This document shows positions 22,974 to 30,174 of a stretch of 39,777 nt of DNA, in pieces. Position numbers and translations under genes: made by a program. Numbering within the stretch: the first letter of the stretch is position 1; each line of letters starts with the position of its first letter. The DNA is taken from NCBI GenBank assembly GCA_026713825.1, contig JAPONS010000013.1, positions 1 through 39,777 on the forward strand, in the 5' to 3' direction. This DNA comes from Chloroflexota bacterium (GTDB lineage: Bacteria; Chloroflexota; Dehalococcoidia; Lucifugimonadales; UBA1127). Below the pieces are notes generated by a model that searched no databases, was not told where the DNA came from, and saw nothing but the letters and a program-made list of their open reading frames with translations.

Positions 22974-23644
22974 CGATTCGCCTTATATTCGTCGCGTTTG
23001 CGATTCTTGTGTTGGCGGCTTGCGATTCGACGGAGGAAGAGGTGGTGATTACCCCCGGCGTTGATAATTCTACGCCGGAAGCAATCCTGCCTTCGCCGAC
23101 TCCCGTGCCGCCGACGCCTGTGCCCGCCACGCCGACGGCGGCGGCTGTAGTCGCGTCCGACGGGGTCGCGGTGGATGCGGCCGTCGCCGCGCGGACGCTG
23201 GTGCAGCTTGTGGACCCGCTGGACGAGCCGGAGTTCTACTGCGTGGACGTGCCCGGCTTCGGGTCGAGCCTGAGGCTGGAGGCGGCGCTGATGGCGCATA
23301 CGTGCAAGCCGGGGGCGGACGACGAGATATTCGCGGTGAACCAGCCCGGGCCGGGCAACCTCGTCATGCCGGCATACGACCTGTGCATGGAGGCGAGCGG
23401 GACGGAGTCGCCCTCGGAGCTGCTGCTGCGGGAGTGCTCGGACTCGGCGATGCAGCAGTTTGTGCTGGACGACGAGGGGGCACTGACGCTTGCAGGGACG
23501 GGGCTGTGCGTCGCGGCGGCGCCGGGCGCCGGGGAGCCGACGGGCGGGCCGAGCCACGTGCGCCGCGACCTCGCGCTGGTGGACTGCGGCGAGGCGGAAC
23601 CTGCGCTGCGGCAGTGGGCGTTTCCGGGGCCGTCGCCGGCGTAG
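22970..23644 (+). CDS. Predicted lipoprotein with ricin-B-lectin-like domain
   Basis: 224 aa from a TTG at 22970 that overlaps the SRPBCC stop by 4 bp; no ATG or GTG lies between it and the signal peptide. The signal 'IRLIFVAFAILVLAAC' has a lipobox LAAC. After an acidic stretch a 'PSPTPVPPTPVPATPTA' linker leads to a Cys-containing domain: 'FYCVDVPGFGSSLRLEAAL', 'YDLCMEASG', 'LLLRECSDSAMQQFVLDDEG', 'GLCVAAAPG', 'ALRQW'. The repeated Cys-Leu-x-V/E and 'QxF/W' pattern resembles the beta-trefoil of ricin-type lectins, suggesting a surface sugar-binding or adhesion role (weak). Exported to the cell envelope. Confidence 0.75.
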   Translation: MTIRLIFVAFAILVLAACDSTEEEVVITPGVDNSTPEAILPSPTPVPPTPVPATPTAAAVVASDGVAVDAAVAARTLVQLVDPLDEPEFYCVDVPGFGSSLRLEAALMAHTCKPGADDEIFAVNQPGPGNLVMPAYDLCMEASGTESPSELLLRECSDSAMQQFVLDDEGALTLAGTGLCVAAAPGAGEPTGGPSHVRRDLALVDCGEAEPALRQWAFPGPSPA

Positions 23645-23668
23645 GGGCGCCGTCTCTCGCTTGTCACC

Positions 23669-24442
23669 CTAGCGCCGGCCGATGAACTCCAGCACGAGGC
23701 CGTTGAAGACATCGGGCCGTTCCCAGAAGCCCGCGTGTCCGGCGTCGGGCAGCAGCTCGAACTTGGAGCCCGGAATGTGTGCCGCGAGCATTCGCATGAG
23801 GGCCGGTGGAGCGAGGAGGTCGGCGTCTCCCGACAGCACGAGCGTTGGGGGCTGCATGGTCTGGAGCCGGGCGTAGGTGATGGGTTTGCTGACCGGGGGA
23901 AAGGGGCGAGTGCCTTCGGGCCTGGCGGCGTGGTCGATTTCCAGCCAGCGCGCCACTCCCTCGGGGTTGGTGGCGCGGTAGGAGGGGCCGAGCTCGCGCA
24001 GCTCCACGGGGAGGTCCTGGATCTCCGGCGGGCGGGCGCGCCGCTGGACCTCGAGGTAGGGCTCGTCCTGCACGCCGCCGATGGTGTTGGCGGCGACGAG
24101 GCTGCGGACGCGCTCCGGATGGGCGAGGGCGTAGTCGAGGGCGATGAGGCCTCCGGCGGCCGTCGCGACGAGGTGCACGGGCGGGAGGGCGAGGGCTTCC
24201 AGCAGGGCGTGAAGGTCGTCGCTGGCAGACTCGGTAGGGGGCTCAGGGCTGGTGGGGTGGGAGCGGGCCCAGCCTCGGCGGTCGTAGGTGACGCAGCGGT
24301 AGCCGGCGGCGGTGAAGGCGGGGAGCTGGTGGACCCAGGAGTCGGCGGCGCCGGTGAGCGCGTGGAGGAAGACGACCGGGTTACCGGGGCCGCCGGTGTC
24401 CTCATAGTAGAGGTTGACGCCGGGTAGGGGGAGGCAGGGCAT
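23669..24442 (-). CDS. Alpha/beta-hydrolase-fold protein lacking the nucleophile Ser
   Basis: 257 aa from the ATG at 24442, preceded by AGGAAGGA; a GTG at 24481 would add 13 residues. The fold is clear: oxyanion region 'VVFLHALTGAADSW', 'CVTYDRRGWARS', 'SDDLHALLEALAL', acid 'LVLSGDADLLAPP' and catalytic His 'LLPDAGHAGFWERPD'. At the nucleophile elbow the sequence is 'VATAAGGLIAL' where GxSxG is expected, so Ser is Ala. The His and Asp are kept. It is either a non-hydrolytic member (lyase, chaperone or ligand-binding) or uses another group. It reads towards the ricin-like lipoprotein gene. Confidence 0.85.
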   Translation of the reverse strand: MPCLPLPGVNLYYEDTGGPGNPVVFLHALTGAADSWVHQLPAFTAAGYRCVTYDRRGWARSHPTSPEPPTESASDDLHALLEALALPPVHLVATAAGGLIALDYALAHPERVRSLVAANTIGGVQDEPYLEVQRRARPPEIQDLPVELRELGPSYRATNPEGVARWLEIDHAARPEGTRPFPPVSKPITYARLQTMQPPTLVLSGDADLLAPPALMRMLAAHIPGSKFELLPDAGHAGFWERPDVFNGLVLEFIGRR

Positions 24443-24487
24443 GGGGGAACCGTCCTTCCTAGTGGTGGCCGTCAGGTTCACTCGATG

Positions 24488-24961
24488 TCAAAACCCCTTC
24501 CAGCCGGGGATGGCGGTTGCCTGGCGGACCCAGTCCGCCATTTGCTCCTCGTCGTAGTTGCCGTCCTCGTAGATGTGGACGTAGCGGGCGTCCGGGTCCT
24601 TGGAATCGACGGGGGGCATGGGGGTCAGCGACTTGCCGTAGAGGAAGGCGACCTTGATGTACTTCGCGAAGCAGTGGAAGCTGATGGACCAGCCCATGCC
24701 CTGGACGCCGTAGAAGGGGGAGTTCCAGCGCACGGCCTTCCGGATGCCGGGGACGGTGGCGACGATGAGGTCATCGAGGCGGCGGCCGATGTCGCGCTTC
24801 CAGCCGGGCATGGCGGCGATGTAGGCCTGGACGGGGCCGTCGCCGTCGCCCTTCGGGACCTGGGGGTTGCCGCCGGAGAGGAGGACGACGCCGTCGGCGT
24901 TGGGGACGAGGGGGGGCCTCTTCGCGGCGTTCGTTCTTGTTCCGGGCGACTTTTGGGCCAT
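24488..24961 (-). CDS. DUF1801 (YdhG-like) protein
   Basis: 157 aa from the ATG at 24961, which has AGGTGA six bases upstream; a GTG nine bases earlier is the alternative. The DUF1801 domain begins near residue 45: 'VQAYIAAMPGWKRDIGRRLDDLIVATVPG' followed by 'KAVRWNSPFYGVQGMGWSISFHCFAKYIKVAFL' and 'GKSLTPMPP'. The pattern fits the YdhG/frataxin-like fold; some members were proposed to help iron-sulfur assembly but this is not established. The N-terminal 30 residues are basic and probably disordered. The gap to the hydrolase start is 45 bp, so co-transcription is likely. Confidence 0.85.
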   Translation of the reverse strand: MAQKSPGTRTNAAKRPPLVPNADGVVLLSGGNPQVPKGDGDGPVQAYIAAMPGWKRDIGRRLDDLIVATVPGIRKAVRWNSPFYGVQGMGWSISFHCFAKYIKVAFLYGKSLTPMPPVDSKDPDARYVHIYEDGNYDEEQMADWVRQATAIPGWKGF

Positions 24962-25028
24962 TGCGTTCACCTGAAACGTAGCCTTGGAAGGCTGATTTGG
25001 CGAGGAACGGGGCCACGCATGTCAAGGC

Positions 25029-25103
25029 TGGTGGGCCCGGATGGATTCGAACCATCAACCCAACGATTATGAGTCGTTTGCTCTGCCCTTGAGCTACGGG
25101 CCC
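25029..25103 (-). tRNA. tRNA with CAT anticodon (Ile2-like or elongator Met)
   Basis: Minus-strand cloverleaf: acceptor GGGCCCG pairs with CGGGCCC, discriminator A, and CCA encoded. The D-arm is GCTC/GAGC, the anticodon stem AACGA/TCGTT with loop CTCATAA, the T-arm GATGG-TTCGAAT-CCATC. The core CGACTCATAATCG resembles tRNA-Ile2, whose C34 becomes lysidine, but elongator Met shares the same loop. It is not an initiator, since the first acceptor pair is G-C. Confidence 0.92.
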
Positions 25104-25149
25104 CAGATTTGATGATAGCATAGGCGCATCTCCGCTTGGGGGTTCTCTC

Positions 25150-25338
25150 TTGCTGCTGGGTGACGTGGTGTTCTGGGTGGGCATTGTGCTGCTGGCCGGC
25201 GGGCTGTTGTGGCGCGTCCGGCTCCGTCGCGACGATGAGGCTGTTGGAGGGCGGCTCGCCGGGCGCGCGCCGTACCTGCTCATGCTGGCCGGGGTTGTGC
25301 TTGCAATCGCGGGGCTTGTGCTTACCGGAACGCTGTAG
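25150..25338 (+). CDS. Small two-TM membrane protein, uncertain
   Basis: 62 aa from a TTG; a GTG shortly downstream is an alternative. The product has two clear hydrophobic helices, 'VVFWVGIVLLAGGLLW' and 'YLLMLAGVVLAIAGLVLTGTL', joined by a basic-acidic loop ('RVRLRRDDEAVGGR'). There is no good ribosome-binding site and no family match, so it may be a small envelope protein or a chance frame. It lies between the tRNA and the flavin reductase gene in the same direction as the latter. Confidence 0.4.
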   Translation: MLLGDVVFWVGIVLLAGGLLWRVRLRRDDEAVGGRLAGRAPYLLMLAGVVLAIAGLVLTGTL

Positions 25339-25474
25339 CGCGGAAGCCTCTCAATTCGCCCCGCTCTATGCCGCCTCGCGCGGGGGTATTATGGGAGCAG
25401 GGAAATCACGGAGACAGGGCGCGGTGCGGGCATCGGCCCGGAGGGCGCAGGAACCCCCGCGAAAGGAGGGCGTT

Positions 25475-26860
25475 ATGGCCGAGGAGTTTGATGTTGTCGT
25501 CATTGGCGGCGGGCCGGCCGGGGAGAATGTGGCCGGACGAGTGCGGGCCGGCGGACTGACGGCAGCCGTCGTGGAGTCGGAGCTGGTGGGCGGCGAGTGC
25601 TCGTACTGGGCGTGCATGCCCAGCAAGGCGCTGCTGCGGCCACAGGAGGCGCTGGCGGTGGCGCAGCGAGTGCCCTCGCTGCGGGGCGCGATCACAGGGG
25701 GCATCGACGTGGCGCGGGCGCTGCGGGCGCGGAACGCCTTCGCCAGCAACTGGAACGACGAGGGGCAGGTGCAGTGGCTGGCGTCTGTGGACGCGACGCT
25801 GGTGCGCGGGCACGGGCGCATCACGGGCGAGCGGACGGTGTCCGTGACCGGCTCGGACGGCGCGGTGCAGGAGCTTTCGGCACGGAAGGCCGTGGTGGTC
25901 GCGACGGGGACCGCGGCGGCGATGCCGCCCATCGAGGGGCTGGCGGACTCGGAGCCGTGGGACTCGCGGAAGATCGTCTCGGCGCAGGACGTGCCGGAGC
26001 GGCTGATCATCCTGGGCGGGGGCGTCATCGGCGTGGAGATGGCGCAGGCGTGGCGGTCGCTGGGGTCCGAAGTGACCATCGTCGAGCTGCAGGACCGGCT
26101 GCTGCCCGTAGAGGAGCCGGCGGCCGGGGAGTTCGTGGCCAAGGCCTTCGAGTCGAGAGGCATCGACGTGCGCACGGGGCAGGGCGTGACCAAGGTGTCG
26201 CGAGACGGCGGCACGGTGACGGCCACACTGGCCGACGGGAGCACGGTCGAGGGCACGGAGATCGTCGTGGCCGTGGGGCGGGCGGCAAACACGCGGGACA
26301 TCGGGCTGGACAGCGTGGGGCTGACGCCCGGCCGGTACATCGACGTGGACGACCACCTGGTGGCCACCGGTGTGCCCGGCGGGTGGCTGTACGCGATCGG
26401 CGACGTGAACCGCCGCAGCCTGCTGACGCACATGGGCAAGTACCAGGCGCGCAACGCGGGCGACCACATCCTGGGGCTGGACGTCACCTCGTGGGGAGAC
26501 AACATCGGCAGCCCGCGGGTGGTGTTCACGGACCCGCAGGTGGCCGCGACGGGGCTGACGGAGCAGCAGGCGCGCGACAAGGGGTTGAACGTGCGGGTGG
26601 TGACGTACCCCTACGGCGCCAGCGGCGGCGCGGCGGCGATGGGGGAGGGCATCGACGGGGAGTGCAAGTGGGTGGTGGACGAGGACCGGCGGACGCTCGT
26701 TGGCGCGACGTTCGTCGGGCCGGGCGCGGGCGAGCTGATCCACGCGGCGACCATCGCCATCGTGGGGGAGGTGACGCTCGACAGGCTGTGGCACGCGGTG
26801 CCGTCGTTCCCGACGGTCAGCGAGTTCTGGCTGCGGTTCCTGGAGATCTATGGGCTGTAG
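25475..26860 (+). CDS. FAD/NAD(P) disulfide-reductase-family protein (mercuric reductase/lipoamide dehydrogenase-like)
   Basis: 461 aa from the ATG at 25475 after GAAAGGAGGG. It is a class I flavoprotein disulfide reductase: FAD site 'DVVVIGGGPAGENVAGRV', redox motif 'GGECSYWACMPSKALL' with two Cys spaced by four, NAD(P) site 'LIILGGGVIGVEMAQAW', and FAD site 'WLYAIGDVN'. The dimerisation domain begins near residue 345 ('SPRVVFTDPQVAATGL'). The C-terminal His-x4-Glu catalytic dyad of lipoamide dehydrogenase ('HPTxSE') is 'FPTVSE' here, so the proton-relay His is Phe. The substrate is unlikely to be lipoamide; a quinone, thiol or metal reductase role is possible. Confidence 0.88.
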   Translation: MAEEFDVVVIGGGPAGENVAGRVRAGGLTAAVVESELVGGECSYWACMPSKALLRPQEALAVAQRVPSLRGAITGGIDVARALRARNAFASNWNDEGQVQWLASVDATLVRGHGRITGERTVSVTGSDGAVQELSARKAVVVATGTAAAMPPIEGLADSEPWDSRKIVSAQDVPERLIILGGGVIGVEMAQAWRSLGSEVTIVELQDRLLPVEEPAAGEFVAKAFESRGIDVRTGQGVTKVSRDGGTVTATLADGSTVEGTEIVVAVGRAANTRDIGLDSVGLTPGRYIDVDDHLVATGVPGGWLYAIGDVNRRSLLTHMGKYQARNAGDHILGLDVTSWGDNIGSPRVVFTDPQVAATGLTEQQARDKGLNVRVVTYPYGASGGAAAMGEGIDGECKWVVDEDRRTLVGATFVGPGAGELIHAATIAIVGEVTLDRLWHAVPSFPTVSEFWLRFLEIYGL

Positions 26861-26875
26861 CCGACGTGTGAGGGG

Positions 26876-26896
26876 CCTGCCTTCGCAGGAACGACG
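26876..26896. repeat. Dispersed hairpin repeat, copy 2
   Basis: CCTGC-CTTC-GCAGG followed by AACGACG, the same design as the copies at 13462 and 29054. It lies 16 nt after the flavin reductase stop and could serve as a 3' end structure. Confidence 0.55.
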
Positions 26897-26973
26897 AGGT
26901 TGAGATGGGGCGGGAACCTCATTGCCGGAAAGCGCGTCTATGTGTCTTATAGTAGGTAGTTGGAGAAAGGAGG

Positions 26974-27002
26974 TTGACTTTCAGCTAGGGCTTTGATACT
27001 GT
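26974..27002 (+). promoter_or_regulatory. Putative promoter of the substrate-binding protein gene
   Basis: TTGACT, 17-bp spacer, TACTGT, about 50 nt before the ATG. The -35 matches 5/6 and the -10 4/6. The leader ends with AGGAGGG. Confidence 0.5.
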
Positions 27003-27052
27003 TTGCGCACCTACTGCCCATAGGTTTGCCAACTTGTGACTAGGAGGGAGCT

Positions 27053-28897
27053 ATGAGGGCAATTTCGGTCGGTGTGAGGCCGATGGTACTTCTGGCGATG
27101 GCGATGGCGATGGCGCTCGCGTTTGCGTTTGCCTGTGGCGGCGACGACGAGACGAGCACCGGGACCACCGCGACCACGACCACGACCACCATGACAGAGG
27201 CCCAACAACCCGTTGCACCGGCAGCAGCGCCGACGGCAGCGGGCATTTTCGCCGCGCCGGCGCAGCCGGACGCCGCTGCGATGCCGATTCTTGACGCACC
27301 CACAGTGACGGACAATCCCGTGATGACAGCGAAGATCACGCGCGTGGTCTTCGGCATGGAGCCGGAGTCCCAGGAGCACAACACTCCGGGCAGGCTCGGC
27401 CCGCCGACCAACACCCAGAACAACCCAATGTACGAGTACCTCATCGGCATGGACCCGGTGACGGGCGCATGGGTGCCTGAGCTGGCGACGGAGTGGAGCA
27501 TCGAGCCCGACAACGCTTCCATCCGGTTCCAACTGCGCAAGGGCGTCCCGTTCCACAATGGTTGGGGCGAGATGACCGCCAAGGACGTCCGCCACACGTG
27601 GCAGGACATCACCCACCCCGAGGCTTCCCACGGTAACAGCGGAAACCTCCGCCGTGACGTCGAGGACGTACTGATCGTCAACGACTACGAAGTCATCTTC
27701 AAGTCGCCGTCCGCGAACGCGGGTCTCCTGTGGATCCTGACCCGCCAGGAGCAGAGCATCCTGGTGCAGAGCAAGGACCACTACGACGAGATTGGCGTGC
27801 CCGACCTGACGAAGCCGGCCATCGCTGGCACCGGTGTCTACCAGGAAGTGGAGCGGCGCCAGGGTTCCTACGTGCTCTACGAGCGCCCCCCCTACACCCA
27901 CTGGAAGATGACCCCGGACTTCCAGGAACTGGAGATCAAGTGGGTGCCTGAGGCTTCCACTCGCCTGGCAGGCCTGCTGACGGACGAGATTCACGTGACT
28001 GAGCTTCCGGACGACCTGAAGATTCAGGCCGAATCCGCGGGCATGGCTCTCGCAACTGGCAACGCCGCCGGTCTGCGTGCGTTCATGGGCCTGCGCTATG
28101 GCGCACGCTGCCCTTGCGACATCGACACCCGCACCACAATCCCGGCCCTTGATGCCTCCTACAAGTTCCCGGATGCACCGTTGCACGACATTCGCGTGCG
28201 CCGTGCGTTGAACCAGGCAATCGACCGCAACGCCATCAACGAGGCGTTCTTCGGCGGCAAGGGCGACCCGATGGTGCGGAACCACCATCACCCGACCCGC
28301 CCGGGCTGGGACCCTTCATGGGAGACCCGGTTCGAGGATGCCTACGGCTACAATCCGACGAAGGCCAGGGAACTCTTGACAGAGGCCGGATACGGGCCTG
28401 ACAACCCCTACGAGATCAACGTCCAGTTGACGCAGGCACTCGGCTGGCCCGGCGGTCCCGACGTTGCTGAAGCCGTCGCCGGTTTCTGGCGCGACGTGGG
28501 CGTCAAGACCAACTTGGTCACGCAAGACCCAGCCACCTACCGGGCGCAGGGCCGCAACTTCGAGTTCTCCAACCGAGCCATCATCAGCGGCACCAGTTCC
28601 CACATCCTGATGGGCACCCGCGTGTACGACATCGCGGCTAACCCAAGGATCGGCTCGCCGGAGGTCCCGGAGCGCGACGAGATTTACTACGAAATCGCTC
28701 GGACCCTTGACGCCGACAGGCAGGCGGAGTTGTTCAAGCAACTAGGCGAGATCTCGTTCCTCGGCTACTACGACATCCCGTTGTTCTGGCTGCCGCCTGA
28801 GGCCGCCTTCAACCCCAACTTCGTCAGCGACTACGTCTACCCCGGCTCCGTGACGGGCACGTGGACCCACATGGAGTTCATCCGGGCCGCACAGTAG
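27053..28897 (+). CDS. ABC transporter substrate-binding lipoprotein, family 5 (DppA/OppA type)
   Basis: 614 aa. The signal peptide 'VLLAMAMAMALAFAFAC' ends with a lipobox, and a Thr-rich linker follows. The mature protein fits the SBP_bac_5 family: 'NPMYEYLIGMDPVTGAWVPELATEW' and 'FQLRKGVPFHNGWGEMTAKDVRHTW' near the N-lobe, 'DIRVRRALNQAIDRNAINEAFFGGKGDP' and 'NPTKARELLTEAGYGPDNPY' in the C-lobe. It captures a peptide-like or other solute outside the membrane for an ABC importer. No permease or ATPase is adjacent; the DppBC-type pair at 1667-3539 may or may not be its partner. AGGAGGG precedes the ATG. Confidence 0.93.
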   Translation: MRAISVGVRPMVLLAMAMAMALAFAFACGGDDETSTGTTATTTTTTMTEAQQPVAPAAAPTAAGIFAAPAQPDAAAMPILDAPTVTDNPVMTAKITRVVFGMEPESQEHNTPGRLGPPTNTQNNPMYEYLIGMDPVTGAWVPELATEWSIEPDNASIRFQLRKGVPFHNGWGEMTAKDVRHTWQDITHPEASHGNSGNLRRDVEDVLIVNDYEVIFKSPSANAGLLWILTRQEQSILVQSKDHYDEIGVPDLTKPAIAGTGVYQEVERRQGSYVLYERPPYTHWKMTPDFQELEIKWVPEASTRLAGLLTDEIHVTELPDDLKIQAESAGMALATGNAAGLRAFMGLRYGARCPCDIDTRTTIPALDASYKFPDAPLHDIRVRRALNQAIDRNAINEAFFGGKGDPMVRNHHHPTRPGWDPSWETRFEDAYGYNPTKARELLTEAGYGPDNPYEINVQLTQALGWPGGPDVAEAVAGFWRDVGVKTNLVTQDPATYRAQGRNFEFSNRAIISGTSSHILMGTRVYDIAANPRIGSPEVPERDEIYYEIARTLDADRQAELFKQLGEISFLGYYDIPLFWLPPEAAFNPNFVSDYVYPGSVTGTWTHMEFIRAAQ

Positions 28898-28927
28898 CTG
28901 ACGCTGGTTAAGTAGCCAAGACAAAAG

Positions 28928-28957
28928 AGCGCCCCCGCCGGAAACGGCGGGGGCGCT
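28928..28957 (+). terminator. Intrinsic terminator-like hairpin after the substrate-binding protein gene
   Basis: AGCGCCCCCGCCG / CGGCGGGGGCGCT, a perfect 13-bp stem with a GAAA tetraloop, about 30 nt after the stop. The T-tract is poor (TTCACG). Confidence 0.7.
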
Positions 28958-29005
28958 TCACGTCCTTCCCCGCTCGCCCTGAGGGAATTTGAAGGGCCTC
29001 CCACC

Positions 29006-29025
29006 ATACCGGCGAGCGCCGGTAT
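29006..29025. repeat. Dispersed hairpin repeat, copy 3 (variant)
   Basis: ATACCGGC-GAGC-GCCGGTAT, a perfect 8-bp stem with a 4-nt loop. It lies 28 nt before copy 4 and shares the CCGGC/GCCGG stem core, so the two form a paired element. Confidence 0.55.
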
Positions 29026-29053
29026 TCAAAGGGGGTTGCGGCGAGCTTTCTGG

Positions 29054-29077
29054 ATTCCGGCTTCCGCCGGAATGACG
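29054..29077. repeat. Dispersed hairpin repeat, copy 4
   Basis: ATTCCGGC-TTCC-GCCGGAAT followed by GACG, matching the stem-loop-GACG design of copies 1 and 2. It lies 18 nt beyond the stop of the convergent core-MetE gene. Confidence 0.6.
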
Positions 29078-29095
29078 GTGGGCGCGGCTCGTCCG

Positions 29096-30157
29096 CTACG
29101 GGGCGGCGTCCTCCATGATCTCCAGCTCTCGCCGGACGATGGCGGCGCCCTGTACGAGGGCTTGGAGCTTGGCGTAGGCCACGGGCCTCGGGAGGTACTT
29201 CATGCCGCAGTCTGGCGCGAGGACGAGGCGATCGGGAGGGAGGTGGCGCAGGGCGGCGCGGATGCGGCCCGCGACGGTCTCGGGCAACTCGACGTCGGGG
29301 TCGGCGAGGTCCAGGACGCCGAGGATGATGGTCTTGGACGGGAGGAGCTGCAGGGAACGCAGATCAAGGCCGGGCTGCGCGGCCTCGACGGACACTTGCT
29401 GCACGCTGCTGGCGTCAAGCTCCTCGAGGAAGTCGTAGGCGTTGGGCTTGGCGCCGGGGACCTTGGCGGCGTAACCGAAGCAGAGGTGGAGCGCGGTGAC
29501 GCCTTCGGCGCCGCCCAGGGCGCGGTCGATGGCCTCGACGGCGAACTCGCGGGCGGCGCCGGCGCGGGCCTGCAGCCAGGGCTCGTCGAGCTGGACGACG
29601 TCTACGCCGGCGGCGAAGAGGTCGCGCACCTCCGCGTTGACGGCGCCGGCGAAGGCGAGCGCCAGGGCGCGCGGGTCGCGGTAGTAGTTGTCGACGCACT
29701 GCTGCGAGAGGGTGAAGGGGCCGGGGACGGTGACCTTGACGGCGCGGCCGGTCGCGCCGCGCAGGAAGCGGGCCTCGGCGAGCAGCACGGGCTGGGTGCG
29801 GGCGATGGGGCCGACGACGCGGGGCACCTCGACCGTCGTGCCGGCGCGGCGGCCAGGGACAATGCCCGGACGCTCCGGGTCGACGCCGCTGAGGGCGGTG
29901 GCGAAGGCGCTGGAGTAGCTCTGGCGGCGCACCTCGCCGTCGGTGACCACGTCGATGCCGGCGCGCTCCATGTCGCGGATGGCGACGGCGGCGGCGGCGT
30001 CGAGCGCCTCGGGCAGCGCCTCGTCCGGGACGCGCCAGAAGCCGCGCTGCAGGACGCGGGGCACCGTGCCCCGCGTCAGCACGTCGCGGTCGACGAGCCA
30101 GTCGGGCTGCGGGTAGCTGCCGACGACCGTGGTCGGCAGGAGCTTGTCGGGGATCAT
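29096..30157 (-). CDS. Core-MetE-type methyltransferase (cobalamin-independent methionine synthase family)
   Basis: 353 aa from the ATG at 30157, preceded by CCGGAGG. It contains only the catalytic barrel of MetE: 'TTVVGSYPQPDWL', 'GIDVVTDGEVRRQSY', 'VKVTVPGPFTLSQQ', 'VDVVQLDEPWLQ', zinc ligands 'TALHLCFGYAAKV' (H-x-C) and 'LVLAPDCGMKYLP' (Cys). Full-length MetE has an extra N-terminal half for folate; proteins without it usually take methyl groups from another donor such as a corrinoid protein. It lies 17 bp after a second MetE-like gene, so the two are made together, perhaps as partners. Acceptor (homocysteine or another thiol) is not proven. Confidence 0.9.
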   Translation of the reverse strand: MIPDKLLPTTVVGSYPQPDWLVDRDVLTRGTVPRVLQRGFWRVPDEALPEALDAAAAVAIRDMERAGIDVVTDGEVRRQSYSSAFATALSGVDPERPGIVPGRRAGTTVEVPRVVGPIARTQPVLLAEARFLRGATGRAVKVTVPGPFTLSQQCVDNYYRDPRALALAFAGAVNAEVRDLFAAGVDVVQLDEPWLQARAGAAREFAVEAIDRALGGAEGVTALHLCFGYAAKVPGAKPNAYDFLEELDASSVQQVSVEAAQPGLDLRSLQLLPSKTIILGVLDLADPDVELPETVAGRIRAALRHLPPDRLVLAPDCGMKYLPRPVAYAKLQALVQGAAIVRRELEIMEDAAP

Positions 30158-30174
30158 CGGGCCTCCGGCGGGGG

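Noticed and set aside
25366-26794. Minus-strand frames of 400-460 codons opposite the flavin reductase
   Set aside because: Shadow frames rich in His, Arg and Pro; no start signal and no motif.
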